Source of the DNA: an uncultured Prevotella sp.
Lineage (GTDB): Bacteria > Bacteroidota > Bacteroidia > Bacteroidales > Bacteroidaceae
Direction of reading: 5' to 3'
Length of the DNA: 64,000 nt
Assembly (NCBI GenBank): GCA_944320235.1
Contig: CALUGQ010000001.1
Span: forward strand, 179,591 to 243,590
Shown: positions 9,298-18,411 of the stretch, piece by piece
Layout: every line of letters begins with the position of its first letter
Position numbering within the stretch: position 1 is the first letter of the stretch
Translations under genes and position numbers: made by a program
The notes under the pieces: model-generated
Databases searched by the model: none
What the model saw: the letters and a program-made list of their open reading frames with translations, nothing else
What the model was told of the DNA's origin: nothing

Positions 9298-10941
9298 TCA
9301 CTCGACGGGGCGAAGCTCAAACTTGTCTATGTCGGGAGCCCAGCCGTAGGGATAGCCCATCTCTACGGTATTGAAGCCGGGCGTGAGGCTTACGGGGATG
9401 GTGACTGTGGCCAGCCTGCCCCCGGCGGCAAGGCTGTCGAGCAACGTCGTGCGCCCGTTGACTGCCACTTGGAGGCGGCGGCGCGGCGCAGGCACGTAGC
9501 TTATGGTCATAAGGTAATCGCCGCCTGAGGCACTGTACACGTCGTTCCAGCGGGCGGTGTTCTCGCGGCGGCCTCCAAGCCACGACACCACCATGCCACC
9601 CGAGGCATCGGGATTGGCGGCGTAGAGCACCTGGTGCTTAACCTTGCCAAGGGCATCGAAGCAATGCAAGTAAGCCCACTCGGCCTCATAAACGTTTGGC
9701 TCTATGCGCTCCTTGCCTTCGGCGCGCAGTATGCGCACGCTGCGCGCAGGCAGGTCGCAGACGATGCTGTCAGTGGCGGTCTTCAGGTCTTCGCGGCGCA
9801 CGAGGTCGCGCAGCCTAACCTTGCCGCCATAGCCAAGCAGGGAGAGCGGCACGGAGAAGTGGCAGGCACTGTCTGACGGGTTATAGAGGGCGACGGCCCG
9901 GGCCGGGCCACGAAGTTCCTCGATGTCCTTGACCAGCACATAGCCCTCGCCGGAATGCTGGACGACGCGGGCCTGCAGGCCGAGCGGGTCTTGGTTGAGG
10001 GCTATAAGCTCGGGGTTCTTTATCAGGCGGAGCGAGGCTTCGGGGATGGTGGTCATGTCGCAGCCTATCATAAGCGGCGAACTCATGATGCACCACATTC
10101 CGAAATGCACCTCTTCTTCGTTCTGCGGCAGGCCGCGGCCTATCTCTAGCATATCCATATCGTTGTAATGGCCGCCGGAGCAATAGGCTGACAGGTAGAG
10201 GTTGAGGTCGATGATGTTCTTCACCGACGACCAGCGGGGGCGTATGTCGGGGCTGATGCGCCACGAACGGGCAACGGAACTGGCCCACGTGCCGGGGAAA
10301 GCCCAGCGGCAGACGTTTATCTCTACATCGCCACAACCTTCGGCCTTGAACGCCTCGCTGATCTCGGTGTAGCGGCGGCGCTCGTCGAGGTTAAGCTCGG
10401 TGCCGGCCCCGCAGTAGTCTATCTTGATGAAGTCGAAGCCCCACTCCTTGAAATAAAGGCGCGCATCCTGGCGCTCGTGACCGTAAAGGCCTGCCCAGAA
10501 GCCGTTCGGGTCGTCGTCATAGCGTGAACCGCAGGTGTGGCTCCCGGCATCGGAATAGATGCCGGCCTTGAAGCCGAGCGAATGGATATAGTCGGCCACG
10601 AGGCGCATGCCGCGCGGGAACCGCTGCGGATGGCAGTGCATCTGGCCGGTGCTGTCGCGATAGCCAAAGAAGCCGTCGTCGATGTTTATGTAGCGATAGC
10701 CCGCGTCTTTCAGGCCCTTTGCCACCATGGCATCGGCCTGGCGCATAATCAATGTGTCACTGATGTTGACATGATAAGTGTTCCAAGAGCTCCAACCCAT
10801 GGCCGGAGGAACAACGGACTCAGTGCTGGCAGGCAAAGGCAGCGCGGCTCCTGCCGCTGCCGAGGCAGCCCCACTGGCCGAGCCAATGGCTGCCAGCCCG
10901 GGGGCAAGCGCAAAGGCGCATAGAAGTAAAGTCTTGTTCAT
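9298..10941 (-). CDS. Alpha-galactosidase-type glycosidase, GH27, with C-terminal carbohydrate-binding domain
   Basis: Retaining exo-glycosidase, most likely an alpha-galactosidase; the family also contains beta-L-arabinopyranosidases and alpha-N-acetylgalactosaminidases. The 547 residues have an alanine-rich signal region (to about 40). The TIM barrel opens PPAMGWSSWNTYHVN and continues YINIDDGFFGYR. The nucleophile is D175 in FIKIDYCGAG and the acid/base is D232 in RISPDIRPRW. After a beta domain, residues about 417-545 begin VYEAEWAYL and resemble a CBM35-type binding module. It is the first gene of the enzyme unit, with a -7 box about 120 bases upstream, and precedes GH78 and the double esterase. 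Together they fit trimming of galactose, rhamnose and acetyl decorations from rhamnogalacturonan-I. Confidence 0.9.
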   Translation of the reverse strand: MNKTLLLCAFALAPGLAAIGSASGAASAAAGAALPLPASTESVVPPAMGWSSWNTYHVNISDTLIMRQADAMVAKGLKDAGYRYINIDDGFFGYRDSTGQMHCHPQRFPRGMRLVADYIHSLGFKAGIYSDAGSHTCGSRYDDDPNGFWAGLYGHERQDARLYFKEWGFDFIKIDYCGAGTELNLDERRRYTEISEAFKAEGCGDVEINVCRWAFPGTWASSVARSWRISPDIRPRWSSVKNIIDLNLYLSAYCSGGHYNDMDMLEIGRGLPQNEEEVHFGMWCIMSSPLMIGCDMTTIPEASLRLIKNPELIALNQDPLGLQARVVQHSGEGYVLVKDIEELRGPARAVALYNPSDSACHFSVPLSLLGYGGKVRLRDLVRREDLKTATDSIVCDLPARSVRILRAEGKERIEPNVYEAEWAYLHCFDALGKVKHQVLYAANPDASGGMVVSWLGGRRENTARWNDVYSASGGDYLMTISYVPAPRRRLQVAVNGRTTLLDSLAAGGRLATVTIPVSLTPGFNTVEMGYPYGWAPDIDKFELRPVE

Positions 10942-11058
10942 TTATATGTTATTGGTAATATAATCTGCACAATCTTTCTGGTTAACTTATGCAATGGCAT
11001 TGCCAACGGGCGCAATGTAAGTTTACTTACAAACTTGCCGGGCGCAGCCTACCTTATG

Positions 11059-11066
11059 CAAAGGTA
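11059..11066 (-). promoter_or_regulatory. -7 box (TAnnTTTG) for the GH27-GH78-esterase unit
   Basis: On the minus strand the bases are TACCTTTG, an exact -7 consensus, giving a leader of roughly 110 bases before the GH27 start. No good -33 box is visible. Confidence 0.5.
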
Positions 11067-11220
11067 AGAAAATCATGGCTAAACACATGCCACATAACAT
11101 CATTTAACCTAAATAGCTTCAGACTTCAGCAGGATTTCGAGCTGCCTCAAGGCGGAATGCTTTCCGCTTAATGAATGCCCACAAACGCCCCATACGCCGG
11201 CGGCCATCGGCTGGCACACG

Positions 11221-11253
11221 TTGCCGTTAACATTTTTATGTTAATAGCGGCAA
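11221..11253. other. Hairpin in the intergenic region between the uptake operon and the enzyme unit
   Basis: TTGCCG plus TTAACAT pairs with ATGTTAA plus CGGCAA across a TTTT loop, with a three-base bulge (TAG). It lies upstream of the GH27 promoter in a 626-base spacer that holds no convincing gene. The spacer otherwise contains the 22-bp array (11297-11362) and the operon terminator. Role unknown. Confidence 0.4.
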
Positions 11254-11296
11254 TGAAAGTCGCTTTGCACAACCGCCTGATTCCCAGCGCATTGCC

Positions 11297-11362
11297 AAAC
11301 GCCTCTCCTTGGTGTCCGAAACAGGCAGTTTCGCAGCCCAAGACGGGCCGTTTCAAGTCGCG
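11297..11362. repeat. Array of three 22-bp units (AAACnGGCCnGTTT family)
   Basis: Units start at 11297, 11319 and 11341 (the middle one begins AAACAGGCAGTTTCGCAGCC). Same period and unit number as the arrays at 4858, 29224 and 44960. It sits between the terminator of the FAS1-Sus operon and the promoter of the GH27 unit. Confidence 0.65.
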
Positions 11363-11498
11363 GCATGGCGTATGCCGATGGTCTGATGCCGGAGAGCGTT
11401 TTTTGAGGTTGTGTGTTTGCAAGTATGGGCAGAATGATGATATACGTTTTCCGCTTTTACTTTTTTCCCAAATGCACAAGGGATATCCATGAACGACA

Positions 11499-11533
11499 AA
11501 GACCGCACGGTGGCGGCTGCCCCGTGCGGTCTT
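11499..11533 (-). terminator. Hairpin terminator of the FAS1-SusCD operon
   Basis: Perfect 12-bp arms AAGACCGCACGG (11499-11510) and CCGTGCGGTCTT (11522-11533), 35 bases after the stop of the last SusD gene. The following T run on the minus strand is short (TTTG), so release may be less strong than at the other terminators here. Confidence 0.75.
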
Positions 11534-11567
11534 CATATTTCAGGTTAAAACGTGTCTAACCTTTGCC

Positions 11568-13421
11568 TCATTTGAAAGGCAGGTACCAGTTGGCTTCGAC
11601 ATCCAATGCCTTGGCAGGATTCTTGTAAGCCATCTTGGTGGCAAACCACAGGCCGCCAAAGTTGGTGCCGTAGCTGGCAGGGGCCTCGCGGTTCTTGCGA
11701 CGGGCCAGACGGGTGAGGTCTGAGTAGCGGGTTCCCTCGAAAGCGAACTCCATGGCATACTCGTCGCAAATAAGGTCCTCAACGGCGTTGATGGTGTCGG
11801 CCTTGGTGTTGCCGACGGCCACCTTGTATTCGCGGGCTATCTGGGCCATCTTGTTGCCTACGATGGTATCCATCTGGTAGGGCGTGCGTGTACCGCCAAT
11901 CGGGCCGTTGTTGATGCCAAGCGTCGTGACGCTCTCACCATGGGCTGCACCGAAGCTGTGGATGCCGACATTCTGCAGGAAGTACTGGTCGTTCTCGTTT
12001 GTGGGCGAGAGTATCGGCATGGTGGTGGAGAGCAAGGTGACCGTCTCGGGCGACAGATAGTCGTTGGAACTGGTCAGCGAGCTCTTCAAGCCGTCCTTGA
12101 GGATGGCAAAGGCCGCATCGGGATAGCCGGCACGGTTGAGCGCCTCGGCAAAGCGGAGCCAGATGGTAGAGCTGCGATAGAGGATGACGTTGGCACGGTC
12201 AAACTTGCGCATGCGGTACGAAACGGAGTCTGGCGTGATGTGCTCGGAATATGTCTCGTAATAACGCACGTCCCTGCCGCGGAAATAGTTGAACGTAAGC
12301 TGGCCACCTGTGCCTACGATGGTAGACTGGTAGTAGCAGTCGGTGCTGTCGGCAATGGAGAAGTAATTGCCCGACGGTACAATCTGCACGGTTGTGTACA
12401 GGCTGTCCTCATTGGCCGTGTAATAATTGTAGCCGTAGAGCAGGGGCAGGTTGGTGGTGTTGCCACGCATGTAATTCTGCGCCATGGGTATCTGCGATAC
12501 GATGTCTACGCTCTGGTCGGTAAACGACAGGTCACCCCAGCTGAAATAAGAATAGCTCACCATGGGGAAGTCTGACGGCATGGGGAAAGTGCCACGGTTG
12601 CCAAACCAATCCATAATAGTAGCACCGGAGAGAGGCTGTACATACATGGACGCTGCGTTGTTGTTCAAGTAGGTGTAGAAGTGCTGCGCAGCGCGCAGGT
12701 AGTCGCCCTCCTGCCCACGCTCCAGGTAAAGCTCGCCGAGGATTACATCTACGGGGATGAAGCTCTGGTTGGAGTTTACATTCTTGCTGCCTACGGTAGA
12801 GTTGTTGCCGCTGCCGCAGTCGATGGCGCCATAGTTGGGCACTGGCAGGCCGGAGTACTTCTCAAGGCCTGAAATCAACTCGGTGGTGAGCTGGTAGATG
12901 TCGAGCTCGGGCGAGTTGTCGCTCTCGATGTCGCTGATCGACGTGAGCGGATGGGTGATGTACTTCACCTTGCCATACTGGCGGACGGCCTGCAGGTAAG
13001 CCCATGCGCGGAACGACAACATGGCTGCATACTCGTTGGTGACGAGGTTGGTACTACCATCGGCGAGGGTGGTGTCGCGATGGGCAAGGTAATAGTTAAC
13101 GTTGTTGATCACGCGATAGTACACGTATGCGCTGTCGTAAGCGTTTGTGCCGTCGGCAGAGTAGTTGGCCAACTCCTGGAGGTCAAGGTCGGCAGCCGAC
13201 GTAAGCTTGACCAAGTCGCCGCGCAACTCGTTCTGCAGCACGTAGGCATCGGCCAGCTGCTGCATGGCGCTCATGATGCCGAACGTGTAGAACACGGAGT
13301 CGGTCTTGTTGTTGATGTCTTGGCCGGACAGTTGGCTCGAACTGTCAACCTCGAGCATATCGCTGCACGAAGACACTCCGAAGGCAAACAAACCTGCAAT
13401 GATATATGCTATCTTTTTCAT
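11568..13421 (-). CDS. SusD/RagB-family outer-membrane glycan-binding lipoprotein (second pair)
   Basis: Surface lipoprotein that caps its SusC partner and binds the glycan before import. The 617 residues start MKKIAYIIAGLFAFGVSSC, with the lipobox cysteine at residue 19. The N-terminal SusD-like half (helical repeats, DMLEVDSSSQLSG, FRAWAYLQAVRQYGKVKYITHP) and the C-terminal RagB region (ALNRAGYPDAAF, ICDEYAMEFAFEGTRYSDLTRLARRKN) are typical, and the length is at the upper end for the family. It is the last gene of a seven-gene operon, 12 bases after its SusC partner, and is followed by a hairpin terminator. Substrate is inferred from the neighbouring pectin enzymes only. Confidence 0.92.
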   Translation of the reverse strand: MKKIAYIIAGLFAFGVSSCSDMLEVDSSSQLSGQDINNKTDSVFYTFGIMSAMQQLADAYVLQNELRGDLVKLTSAADLDLQELANYSADGTNAYDSAYVYYRVINNVNYYLAHRDTTLADGSTNLVTNEYAAMLSFRAWAYLQAVRQYGKVKYITHPLTSISDIESDNSPELDIYQLTTELISGLEKYSGLPVPNYGAIDCGSGNNSTVGSKNVNSNQSFIPVDVILGELYLERGQEGDYLRAAQHFYTYLNNNAASMYVQPLSGATIMDWFGNRGTFPMPSDFPMVSYSYFSWGDLSFTDQSVDIVSQIPMAQNYMRGNTTNLPLLYGYNYYTANEDSLYTTVQIVPSGNYFSIADSTDCYYQSTIVGTGGQLTFNYFRGRDVRYYETYSEHITPDSVSYRMRKFDRANVILYRSSTIWLRFAEALNRAGYPDAAFAILKDGLKSSLTSSNDYLSPETVTLLSTTMPILSPTNENDQYFLQNVGIHSFGAAHGESVTTLGINNGPIGGTRTPYQMDTIVGNKMAQIAREYKVAVGNTKADTINAVEDLICDEYAMEFAFEGTRYSDLTRLARRKNREAPASYGTNFGGLWFATKMAYKNPAKALDVEANWYLPFK

Positions 13422-13433
13422 TGTTGCTATTGT

Positions 13434-16400
13434 TTAGAGATTTATCTTAAGTCCGAAAGTGAAAGCCCTGCTCTGGGCGAGGTTGCCAGCATCGATGCCC
13501 TGGTACATCACGCCGTTGCCTGCGCTGAACTCGGGGTCGCTGCCAAGATAGTTAGTGAGGGTGAAGAGGTTCACTGCCTCGGCCCATACAGACAGGCCCT
13601 GCAGCCACGAGAGGTGGAGCGGTATGCGGTAGGTGAGGCGCAGAGTCTTCAGGCGGAGGTAGCTGCCGTCCTCAATCCAACGGTCGCTGAAGCGGTTGTT
13701 GCCCATGGGGTCGCCGTATGCAATCTTAGGCATATCGGTAACCTGGCCCTCATAACGCCAGTGCTTGGTGACAGCCACCTGCTGGTTGTAGAAGTTGCTG
13801 CCGGAGTTGAGAATCATGCGCTGGTAGTTGTACACATCGTTGCCGAGGCTGTAGTTGAAGTTCACGCTGAGGGTGAAGTCTTTCCACGTAACGTTGGCGA
13901 AGATGTTACCATAGATGTCGGGGTTGGGGTCGCCGATGATTGTGCGGTCATTCTCGTCGATGATGCCATCGTCGTTCATGTCAACAAAGTGCACGTCGCC
14001 GGCTGTGAAGTTGTGGCGGGCACCGGTGTTGTCCAACATATAGAGGTAACCGTCCTTGCCGGCAGCCTTTGCCTCGGCATCGGTAGCGAACACGCCCTCG
14101 GTCTTGTAGCCATAGAACATGGCAACGGGGTTGCCCACTGAGGTTATGATGTTGTCCTCGCCATAGACTGAAGTGGTGTAGTCGCCGTCGGGCAACGAAA
14201 GCACTTCGTTCTTGTAATGGCCGGCGCTGGCGCCAATCTCAACGTTCCAGTCCTTGGTGACAACAGGCTTGAACGACAGCGAAGCCTCGTAGCCGGTGTT
14301 CTGCAGCTCGCCGCCATTGCTCCAGTACCAGTTGATACCGGCGATGGGAGAGCTGAAGGTCTTGCGGGTAAGGAGGTCGGTGGTCTTGCTGTAGAAGTAG
14401 TCGAAAGCCACGCCCAAACGGTTGTTGAGGAAGTAACCCTGCAAACCGACGTTGAACTTGTGTGTAGTCTCCCACTTCACCTTGTCGTTACCGATGTTGG
14501 TCATGAGCACACCGATTGCGGTGTTGTTGTACTTGACGGTAGAGTAAATGGTACGTGCGGCATTGTTGTCGATGTCGTCGTTACCGCTCATGTCGTAACC
14601 TACGTTGATGCGCAGGTAATCAACACCGGCATTCTTCGGGAACCACTTCTCGTTGGTGAGCACCCAGCCTGCCTGCACGCTGGGGAACAAGCCCCACTGC
14701 ACGCCAAACATATCAAGGCCATCGGCATTGGCACCGAAACGGCTGTTTGCCTCGCCAAGCAATGCTGCCTCAAGGAAGTAACGCTGCTTGTAGTTGTAGC
14801 TTACAAGACCGTACCACTGTATCTGCTTCCACTCGTCGTTGAGTCCGCGCATGGTGAAATACTGGTCGCGGTTGTGGTTTACCACCTTGTTGTCCTGCTG
14901 CGAGGTGTACTCCGTGGTGGGGTAGTCGCTGCTGTAGGTGAACGAGTTGTAGCGGAAGCCAACCGTAGCGGCAAGGCTGTGGGCGCCGAACATATGGGCA
15001 TAGTCACCATGGATGCCTACAACGAAGTTGTTCTCCTTCGAGAAGAATGAGGCGAACTTGTTGTAAACGGTTCCGAGGTTTGCTATCTCAAAGCCGGGAA
15101 CAACGCCACCCGGGCGCATATAACGCTGCGAGTTGCGGTTGAGCGAGTAGTTGAACACACCGGTAAGGCTCAAGTCATCGTTGAACGTGAACTTGGGTTC
15201 GAGCTTGACGCTGAAGTTTGTGTTCGTGGCACTGTTCTTGTGGTTGCCGTCACCCTCGCTGAGGATACCTACGGGGTTGGCAAGCGAGAAGCCTTCGCCA
15301 AGGGGCGCAAGCATCTCGTCGGCATCGCTGAGCAAGCCGGTGAAGCCGCCAACAACGTCGCTGTACTGGTAAGGATTGAGCAACGGCGACTTGATGAGCG
15401 ACAGGAACGTCGTGGAAGTCGGGGTAGACGAGTCAAAGTTCTCAGGCACGCCGTCATCGAAGAGCGAGCTGCTGGAACGCGAGAGGGCGAGGTCGAACTT
15501 GGTACGGAGCTTCTTGAGGATGGTAATGTCGGTGTTGAAGCGCATATTCATGCGGTCCCAGTCATTGCCCTCAGCGGTGCTCTCTGCATCGGCATAGCCG
15601 AGAGAGAGGTTGTACATACCGATGTTATCACCTCCCTGCACGTTGATTGTGTAGTTCTGGGTCAAGGCATTGCGGTATGTGTAGTCCGTCCAGTCGGTGT
15701 TGTTGTGGTACGTATAGTAGTGGTAGTTCTCCGACGGAGGGGCATCATTGAGGAAGTTGAACGACACGCCGGTGAGGTCGCGGCCCATCGTACCGAGCAT
15801 CTCAGATGCGTATGTACGGTACTGGCTTGCATTCATCATCGTCGGCAACTGCGGTATGAGCGTCAAGCCTACCGAGATGTCGGCATCAATGCGGGTAGCC
15901 ATGCTGCGGCCACGCTTGGTCTCAATGAGGATGACACCGTTGCCTCCACGCGCTCCGTAGAGAGCAGTGGCGTTCTTGAGCACGGTCACTTTCTCTATCT
16001 CGGCGGGGTTGACCGTGGCGAGGATGTTGTTGAAGTGACCTGAATGCAGGTTGACAGCATCCAGCTGCATATCCTGCTCAATGCCGTCTACGATGATGAG
16101 CGGCTGGGCGTTGGCGTTGATGGAGTTGATACCACGCACGAACATGGCGTTGCCCACCGTAGGCGAAGCTGAACGCTGGAGCGAACGCACGTCGCTTCCA
16201 AGCATCTCGCCAATCTCGGAATCGATGGTGAGGTTAGACGACTTGCTCGAAGAGAACGACTTCTTGGCAGTGATGGTGGTGCTGTTGTCATACATGGGGC
16301 GGAACTTGTCGCTCAGCATATATACCTCTATCTCCTCCTTGCCGTTGCCGATGGCTACCTGCTGCGAGGAGAACTCGGGCGAGTAGACATACAACGACGT

Positions 16401-16709
16401 GGCGAACACAGGCACCTTGATTGTGAACGAGCCGTCCTCCTCAGACATGGCTGTATAACGGTTGCTGCCAAGCATCTGCAGCTGCACACCGGCCAACGGG
16501 CTCTTTGTGACGGCGTCAAAGATCTTACCCTTCACTTCCATGAGCTGGTACTTCTCGGGCTTCGGCGTTGCCGGCCTTGCGACGGCAGCCTCTCCAGACT
16601 GGCCGTCCTCAGCGTCTTGCGCATACACAGGAGCCACCCCACAGATTGCAAAAGCGAAGATGGCGTTTCTGAGAAACGACTTTCGTATATTATAAAATGT
16701 ACGTTTCAT
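13434..16709 (-). CDS. SusC/RagA-family TonB-linked outer-membrane transporter (second pair)
   Basis: TonB-dependent porin that imports oligosaccharides across the outer membrane with the SusD protein encoded next. 1091 residues: a long signal region (to about PVYAQD, 31), an acidic linker, a carboxypeptidase-D-like regulatory domain (about 58-135, VKGKIFDAVTKSPLAGVQLQML), a plug (FVRGINSINANAQPLIIVDGIEQDMQLD... ; ATALYGARGGNGVILIETKRG) and a C-terminal 22-strand barrel ending TFGLKINL. No STN signalling domain is visible at the N-terminus. It begins 2 bases after the stop of a FAS1 lipoprotein gene, which implies tight co-expression. The plug sequence differs clearly from the first SusC of the operon, so the two pairs probably take different ligands or different sizes of ligand. 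Confidence 0.93.
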   Translation of the reverse strand: MKRTFYNIRKSFLRNAIFAFAICGVAPVYAQDAEDGQSGEAAVARPATPKPEKYQLMEVKGKIFDAVTKSPLAGVQLQMLGSNRYTAMSEEDGSFTIKVPVFATSLYVYSPEFSSQQVAIGNGKEEIEVYMLSDKFRPMYDNSTTITAKKSFSSSKSSNLTIDSEIGEMLGSDVRSLQRSASPTVGNAMFVRGINSINANAQPLIIVDGIEQDMQLDAVNLHSGHFNNILATVNPAEIEKVTVLKNATALYGARGGNGVILIETKRGRSMATRIDADISVGLTLIPQLPTMMNASQYRTYASEMLGTMGRDLTGVSFNFLNDAPPSENYHYYTYHNNTDWTDYTYRNALTQNYTINVQGGDNIGMYNLSLGYADAESTAEGNDWDRMNMRFNTDITILKKLRTKFDLALSRSSSSLFDDGVPENFDSSTPTSTTFLSLIKSPLLNPYQYSDVVGGFTGLLSDADEMLAPLGEGFSLANPVGILSEGDGNHKNSATNTNFSVKLEPKFTFNDDLSLTGVFNYSLNRNSQRYMRPGGVVPGFEIANLGTVYNKFASFFSKENNFVVGIHGDYAHMFGAHSLAATVGFRYNSFTYSSDYPTTEYTSQQDNKVVNHNRDQYFTMRGLNDEWKQIQWYGLVSYNYKQRYFLEAALLGEANSRFGANADGLDMFGVQWGLFPSVQAGWVLTNEKWFPKNAGVDYLRINVGYDMSGNDDIDNNAARTIYSTVKYNNTAIGVLMTNIGNDKVKWETTHKFNVGLQGYFLNNRLGVAFDYFYSKTTDLLTRKTFSSPIAGINWYWSNGGELQNTGYEASLSFKPVVTKDWNVEIGASAGHYKNEVLSLPDGDYTTSVYGEDNIITSVGNPVAMFYGYKTEGVFATDAEAKAAGKDGYLYMLDNTGARHNFTAGDVHFVDMNDDGIIDENDRTIIGDPNPDIYGNIFANVTWKDFTLSVNFNYSLGNDVYNYQRMILNSGSNFYNQQVAVTKHWRYEGQVTDMPKIAYGDPMGNNRFSDRWIEDGSYLRLKTLRLTYRIPLHLSWLQGLSVWAEAVNLFTLTNYLGSDPEFSAGNGVMYQGIDAGNLAQSRAFTFGLKINL

Positions 16710-16711
16710 AA

Positions 16712-18382
16712 CTATTCATCTTTTTTTAAGTATTCATCATATTCAACCGGACGAAGTATCACTCCGGCAATTTTCAAGTTATTGTCAAAGTTCTGCCTGT
16801 CACCACCAAAGCGGCTGCGGTTGGAGTGGATGCGCAGGTAAGGAGCGCAATCACCAAGGCCGGCATAAGAAACAGGGAACGTCACCTCGCCAATCATGCA
16901 AGTGTCAAGCATGTTCGTCATGTAAGTATCCTCGGTGTTCAATGTTGACGAGCTGAAAGGATGCGTATCGCCAAACTGGACGATATTGCCGTCCTTGTCA
17001 GCAAAGTTGATCTGCACATTGTACTTGTATGGCTTTGAGCCCGAAACGAACACTACGTAAACATTGTATGTACCTGCGCGCAAGTTTCTCAAGTAATAAT
17101 ATACATAAGGCTCAACGCTTGTACCGGCAGGGTCAACATTGTAGAAGCGAGTGACAAGTGCGCCACGCTGGTCGATAAGGTTAATATACGAAGAAGCACT
17201 GGTAGCGTCTACGGCAGCGGCCACTTCTTTATACTCCATCTCGGGCCTATAGGTATCCCATGGGCGGTAGGCCAGCGTGTCAACAAGGCGCAACTGGCCG
17301 TTACTTGCCTGTACAGGCTCGCCTACGGTGTGGCTGAGCACCTCGTAGCCGTTTGACAGTTTCATGCGCGTGGTGGCATGGAGCGTATCAATGCCTACAG
17401 GCATGGAGTTGTTGAACACGCCGATGTTGTAGGTGTCATTGTTGCTGAGCACCGTCGGAGCGGCAATCATCAGCTTGGTGAGCGAGTCGGTGAGCATGGC
17501 TGCGTCGACATCAACAGAGCGGTAGTCTGTTGAAGCCACTGTTCCGTCCAATGCCACAAGATTCGACAAGTCGAGGTAATTCGTCGTAGGCGCATAAGTA
17601 TATGCGGAGGAAATGGCGGCGTATGCCTTTTTGAAAGCCTCGTCGGTAGGGATGAGCATGGTATAGCTACTGTCCTCATCGTCGATGAGAGCTTCGAGCA
17701 TATCGTGCGCCATATAGTTGGTAGTGATTATCACGGAGTCGCTGTATGTCTGCTTACCGTCAACAATCGGGCCTTCAACACTGGCATCCAAGTCAAGCTC
17801 ATTGACCTCGTACTTCTTGAAATAGCTTGCGATGGAGTCGCAGCCGTCTAACTCATAGATGTACTCGTAGATGTTAGGGAAATACTCGGCATAGCCCTCA
17901 ATGGTGTGAAGCGTACCGTTGATGTTGGGCTGGTTGATTGTCATCATCGGCTTGCCGTCGTATGTGTAAGCCGAGCCTGAGCCGAGCAGCTCGAACGACT
18001 TCTCGTTGAGTGTGTGCACGCGGCGTTCTACATTGCCCGTCACCTGGTAGTTGAAGTTGGCGATGTGGCTGTTGAGGAACCTCTGCATGATCCATGTGCT
18101 GTCGTGTGCAGCTATCTCATCGTAGTTGTACGTCCCGTTGAGAGGCGCCCATACAGTGTAGAACTGCGAAGCCTTGAGCTTCTCGCTATACCCTGTGCGC
18201 TCAAGCAACTTAGCGAAGTCGCTCAGCTGCTCATTGCCGGAAATGTTCTGCCATAGCGTAAGGCCGCTGTTGTTGCCCTCGTCTCCCACGTATGCTTCAT
18301 TGTAATCGTCGAAGTCGGTGCAGGAAGCCGCCATGAGGGCGGCTCCGGCGAGAGCGGCAAATATATATTTGTTACGTTTCAT
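16712..18382 (-). CDS. FAS1 (fasciclin)-domain lipoprotein, third of the operon
   Basis: Probable surface lipoprotein of the uptake system. From the chosen start MKRNKYIFAALAGAALMAASC (cysteine 21) it is 556 residues. In-frame starts at 18391 and 18412 also exist; the latter overlaps the upstream stop (TAATG), so translational coupling is possible. Two degenerate FAS1 repeats are visible (about 40-175: FAKLLERTGYSEKL, FYTVWAPLNGTYN, NSHIANF; about 180-370: IASYFKKYEV, YTMLIPTDEAFKKAY, GYEVLSHTVGEP). Residues about 390-550 are a separate beta-rich domain (YVYYYLRNLRAGTYNVYVVF) that I cannot assign. FAS1 domains generally mediate adhesion. Here the gene sits directly before SusC, so a glycan- or SusC-binding role replacing SusE/F-type proteins is my inference. 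Confidence 0.8.
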   Translation of the reverse strand: MKRNKYIFAALAGAALMAASCTDFDDYNEAYVGDEGNNSGLTLWQNISGNEQLSDFAKLLERTGYSEKLKASQFYTVWAPLNGTYNYDEIAAHDSTWIMQRFLNSHIANFNYQVTGNVERRVHTLNEKSFELLGSGSAYTYDGKPMMTINQPNINGTLHTIEGYAEYFPNIYEYIYELDGCDSIASYFKKYEVNELDLDASVEGPIVDGKQTYSDSVIITTNYMAHDMLEALIDDEDSSYTMLIPTDEAFKKAYAAISSAYTYAPTTNYLDLSNLVALDGTVASTDYRSVDVDAAMLTDSLTKLMIAAPTVLSNNDTYNIGVFNNSMPVGIDTLHATTRMKLSNGYEVLSHTVGEPVQASNGQLRLVDTLAYRPWDTYRPEMEYKEVAAAVDATSASSYINLIDQRGALVTRFYNVDPAGTSVEPYVYYYLRNLRAGTYNVYVVFVSGSKPYKYNVQINFADKDGNIVQFGDTHPFSSSTLNTEDTYMTNMLDTCMIGEVTFPVSYAGLGDCAPYLRIHSNRSRFGGDRQNFDNNLKIAGVILRPVEYDEYLKKDE

Positions 18383-18411
18383 GTTATACATGTATGTTAA
18401 GATTGTTAGCA

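Noticed and set aside
11168-11536. 122-codon minus-strand frame between the uptake operon and GH27
   Set aside because: It is read through the 22-bp array and the operon terminator; similar meaningless peptides arise from the other arrays.
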